Shown here: positions 62,905-64,000 of the stretch, piece after piece
Layout of the letters: each line of letters begins with the position of its first letter
Position numbering within the stretch: position 1 is the first letter of the stretch
Assembly: GCA_003993805.1 (NCBI GenBank)
Contig: RSEF01000002.1
Location: forward strand, 96,166,141 to 96,230,140
From: Himantopus leucocephalus
Lineage: Eukaryota; Chordata; Aves; Charadriiformes; Recurvirostridae
DNA: 64,000 nt
Reading direction: 5' to 3'
The notes under the pieces: model-generated
What the model saw: the letters and a program-made list of their open reading frames with translations, nothing else
Database searches by the model: none
What the model was told of the DNA's origin: nothing
Position numbers and translations under genes: made by a program

Positions 62905-64000
62905 ACCAAGGACAGCAGAGAACGTTCCATATTTTATTTTTACCGTTTCATTTATGATAGTACAATAAAATAAGTTAACTAAAAAAAAAAACAACCTAGC
63001 CCCAAGTTCCATGGTGCCAAGCACTCCACTCCAAACCACAAGCGAACGTTAAAAAGTCAAGAAAGCGTTTCTCCAGGTTGATGGCGACATTACCTTCAGG
63101 AGGATTTGGTCACAGAGGACGCCACTCCACGCAGCGTGTTCCCGGAGAACAAGCCGTCCCAGGCTCCACGGCTCCCTGAACATCGGGCTTGGTTCGTCAC
63201 GAATGGCAGCTTATAGGGAGGTGGGGGAGAAAGGGGGGCAGGGAAGTCTGTCATTCCATTTCCATAAAAGACAAGCTTTGTGGTAAGACATTTTCCCCAG
63301 ATGGCAAATCCCAGGTGCGTGAACGCAGCCAGAGCGACACAGCAACCGGAGGAAAGCCATGGGGTAAGTGCAACGAAGGCAAAAGGGAGTCACTTCTCTG
63401 TTGACATGATGGGGGCTGATAGCTGGGGTGAGGAAATGATTCAGTAGCACAACAGGTATCACAGTACACCTAGACTACAGAATCGGTGAGAATGTATCTC
63501 TCAACTGATTAAATTGAATGTGTCACCTTGACTGAGATCTCTGTTTGCCTTTACAAATTCTGAAGAATATTTAAAATCTCCTCTTCCTTCCCCTTCCTCC
63601 CACAACTGCAGTCTGCCACACTTTTCCAAAGCACAGAAGTTTGCTTTTACTGAAGTTTAAGGCTATTATGAAAAAATGAAGTGTAGGGCTCCTCTTTCAA
63701 AACCAAGTACAAAAGTCAATCCTCTCTAGAAGGTCTTATATAACTCTAAATACAACCATCCATTTTCCAAAACAAATCAACTCATTTTTATATTTGGAAG
63801 ACAAGAAATTTTTTACTGCAGAAGTTTGTCTTCATACACATACTTTTCGTCCTAGAAACCAAACACTCTGATACCAGGAGTTACCACTGTAAGGTAACTT
63901 CAGCTCAGGACACCCACCCTTTGCTGAATCCAGATGTGCCAGTGGGAGAGGTTCATCATAACTCCCTTTACCTCCAAGTACCAGACTATCAAAAGATCTA
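62905..64000 (-). other. Probable 3' UTR of an unidentified minus-strand gene
   Basis: Read on the minus strand, about 1.1 kb without a convincing coding frame ends in a 3'-end-like sequence. It contains TTATTGTACTATCATAAATG and then AATAAA at 62933-62938. This would put the end of an upstream neighbour about 0.7 kb before the ZNF830 start. The gene itself lies beyond the window and is not identified. Confidence 0.4.
62933..62938 (-). terminator. Candidate poly(A) signal of the neighbouring minus-strand gene
   Basis: The minus strand reads GTAAAAATAAAATATGGAAC; cleavage would fall near 62905-62920. Confidence 0.4.

Overview
The window is vertebrate nuclear DNA, most likely from a bird. The genes are split into small exons with GT-AG borders, introns are kilobases long, the repeats are sparse and mostly CR1-type LINE 3' fragments, and the two recognisable proteins are vertebrate. 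Species cannot be fixed from the sequence. There are no bacterial-style operons, CRISPR arrays or prophages. Most open reading frames here are chance frames in introns or intergenic DNA.

Two genes can be rebuilt exon by exon. On the plus strand, about 2165-43550, lies a poly(rC)-binding KH-domain protein gene (PCBP family). Its KH1 start, linker and KH3 read like PCBP3. Its long Ala/Pro/Thr-rich tail, ending in KKSDRQKFAPY, is the PCBP4 type, so I call it PCBP4. Exons for the second half of KH1 and all of KH2 are not present; they most likely fall in a 100-N gap at 17345-17444. A long C/T-rich tract precedes the last exon, and a roughly 2.5 kb 3' UTR follows it.

On the minus strand, 62222 down to about 50430, lies ZNF830 (CCDC16/OMCG1), complete in ten coding exons that join in frame to about 362 residues. 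Its promoter is a CpG island with GC boxes. The human gene is, to my knowledge, intronless, so this locus looks like the ancestral intron-bearing form. The two genes converge tail to tail across about 7 kb of intergenic DNA. The far right (about 62.9-64 kb) looks like the 3' UTR of another minus-strand gene whose coding part lies outside the window.

Other content: CR1-like LINE fragments, one retroviral integrase fragment next to a 100-N gap, a tRNA-derived SINE relic, microsatellites, and assembly scars. Two of the three single-N joins separate near-identical 134-139 bp copies, which are probably unmerged contig ends. No new biological system was found. The most useful leads are gene-structure and motif differences in PCBP4 and ZNF830.
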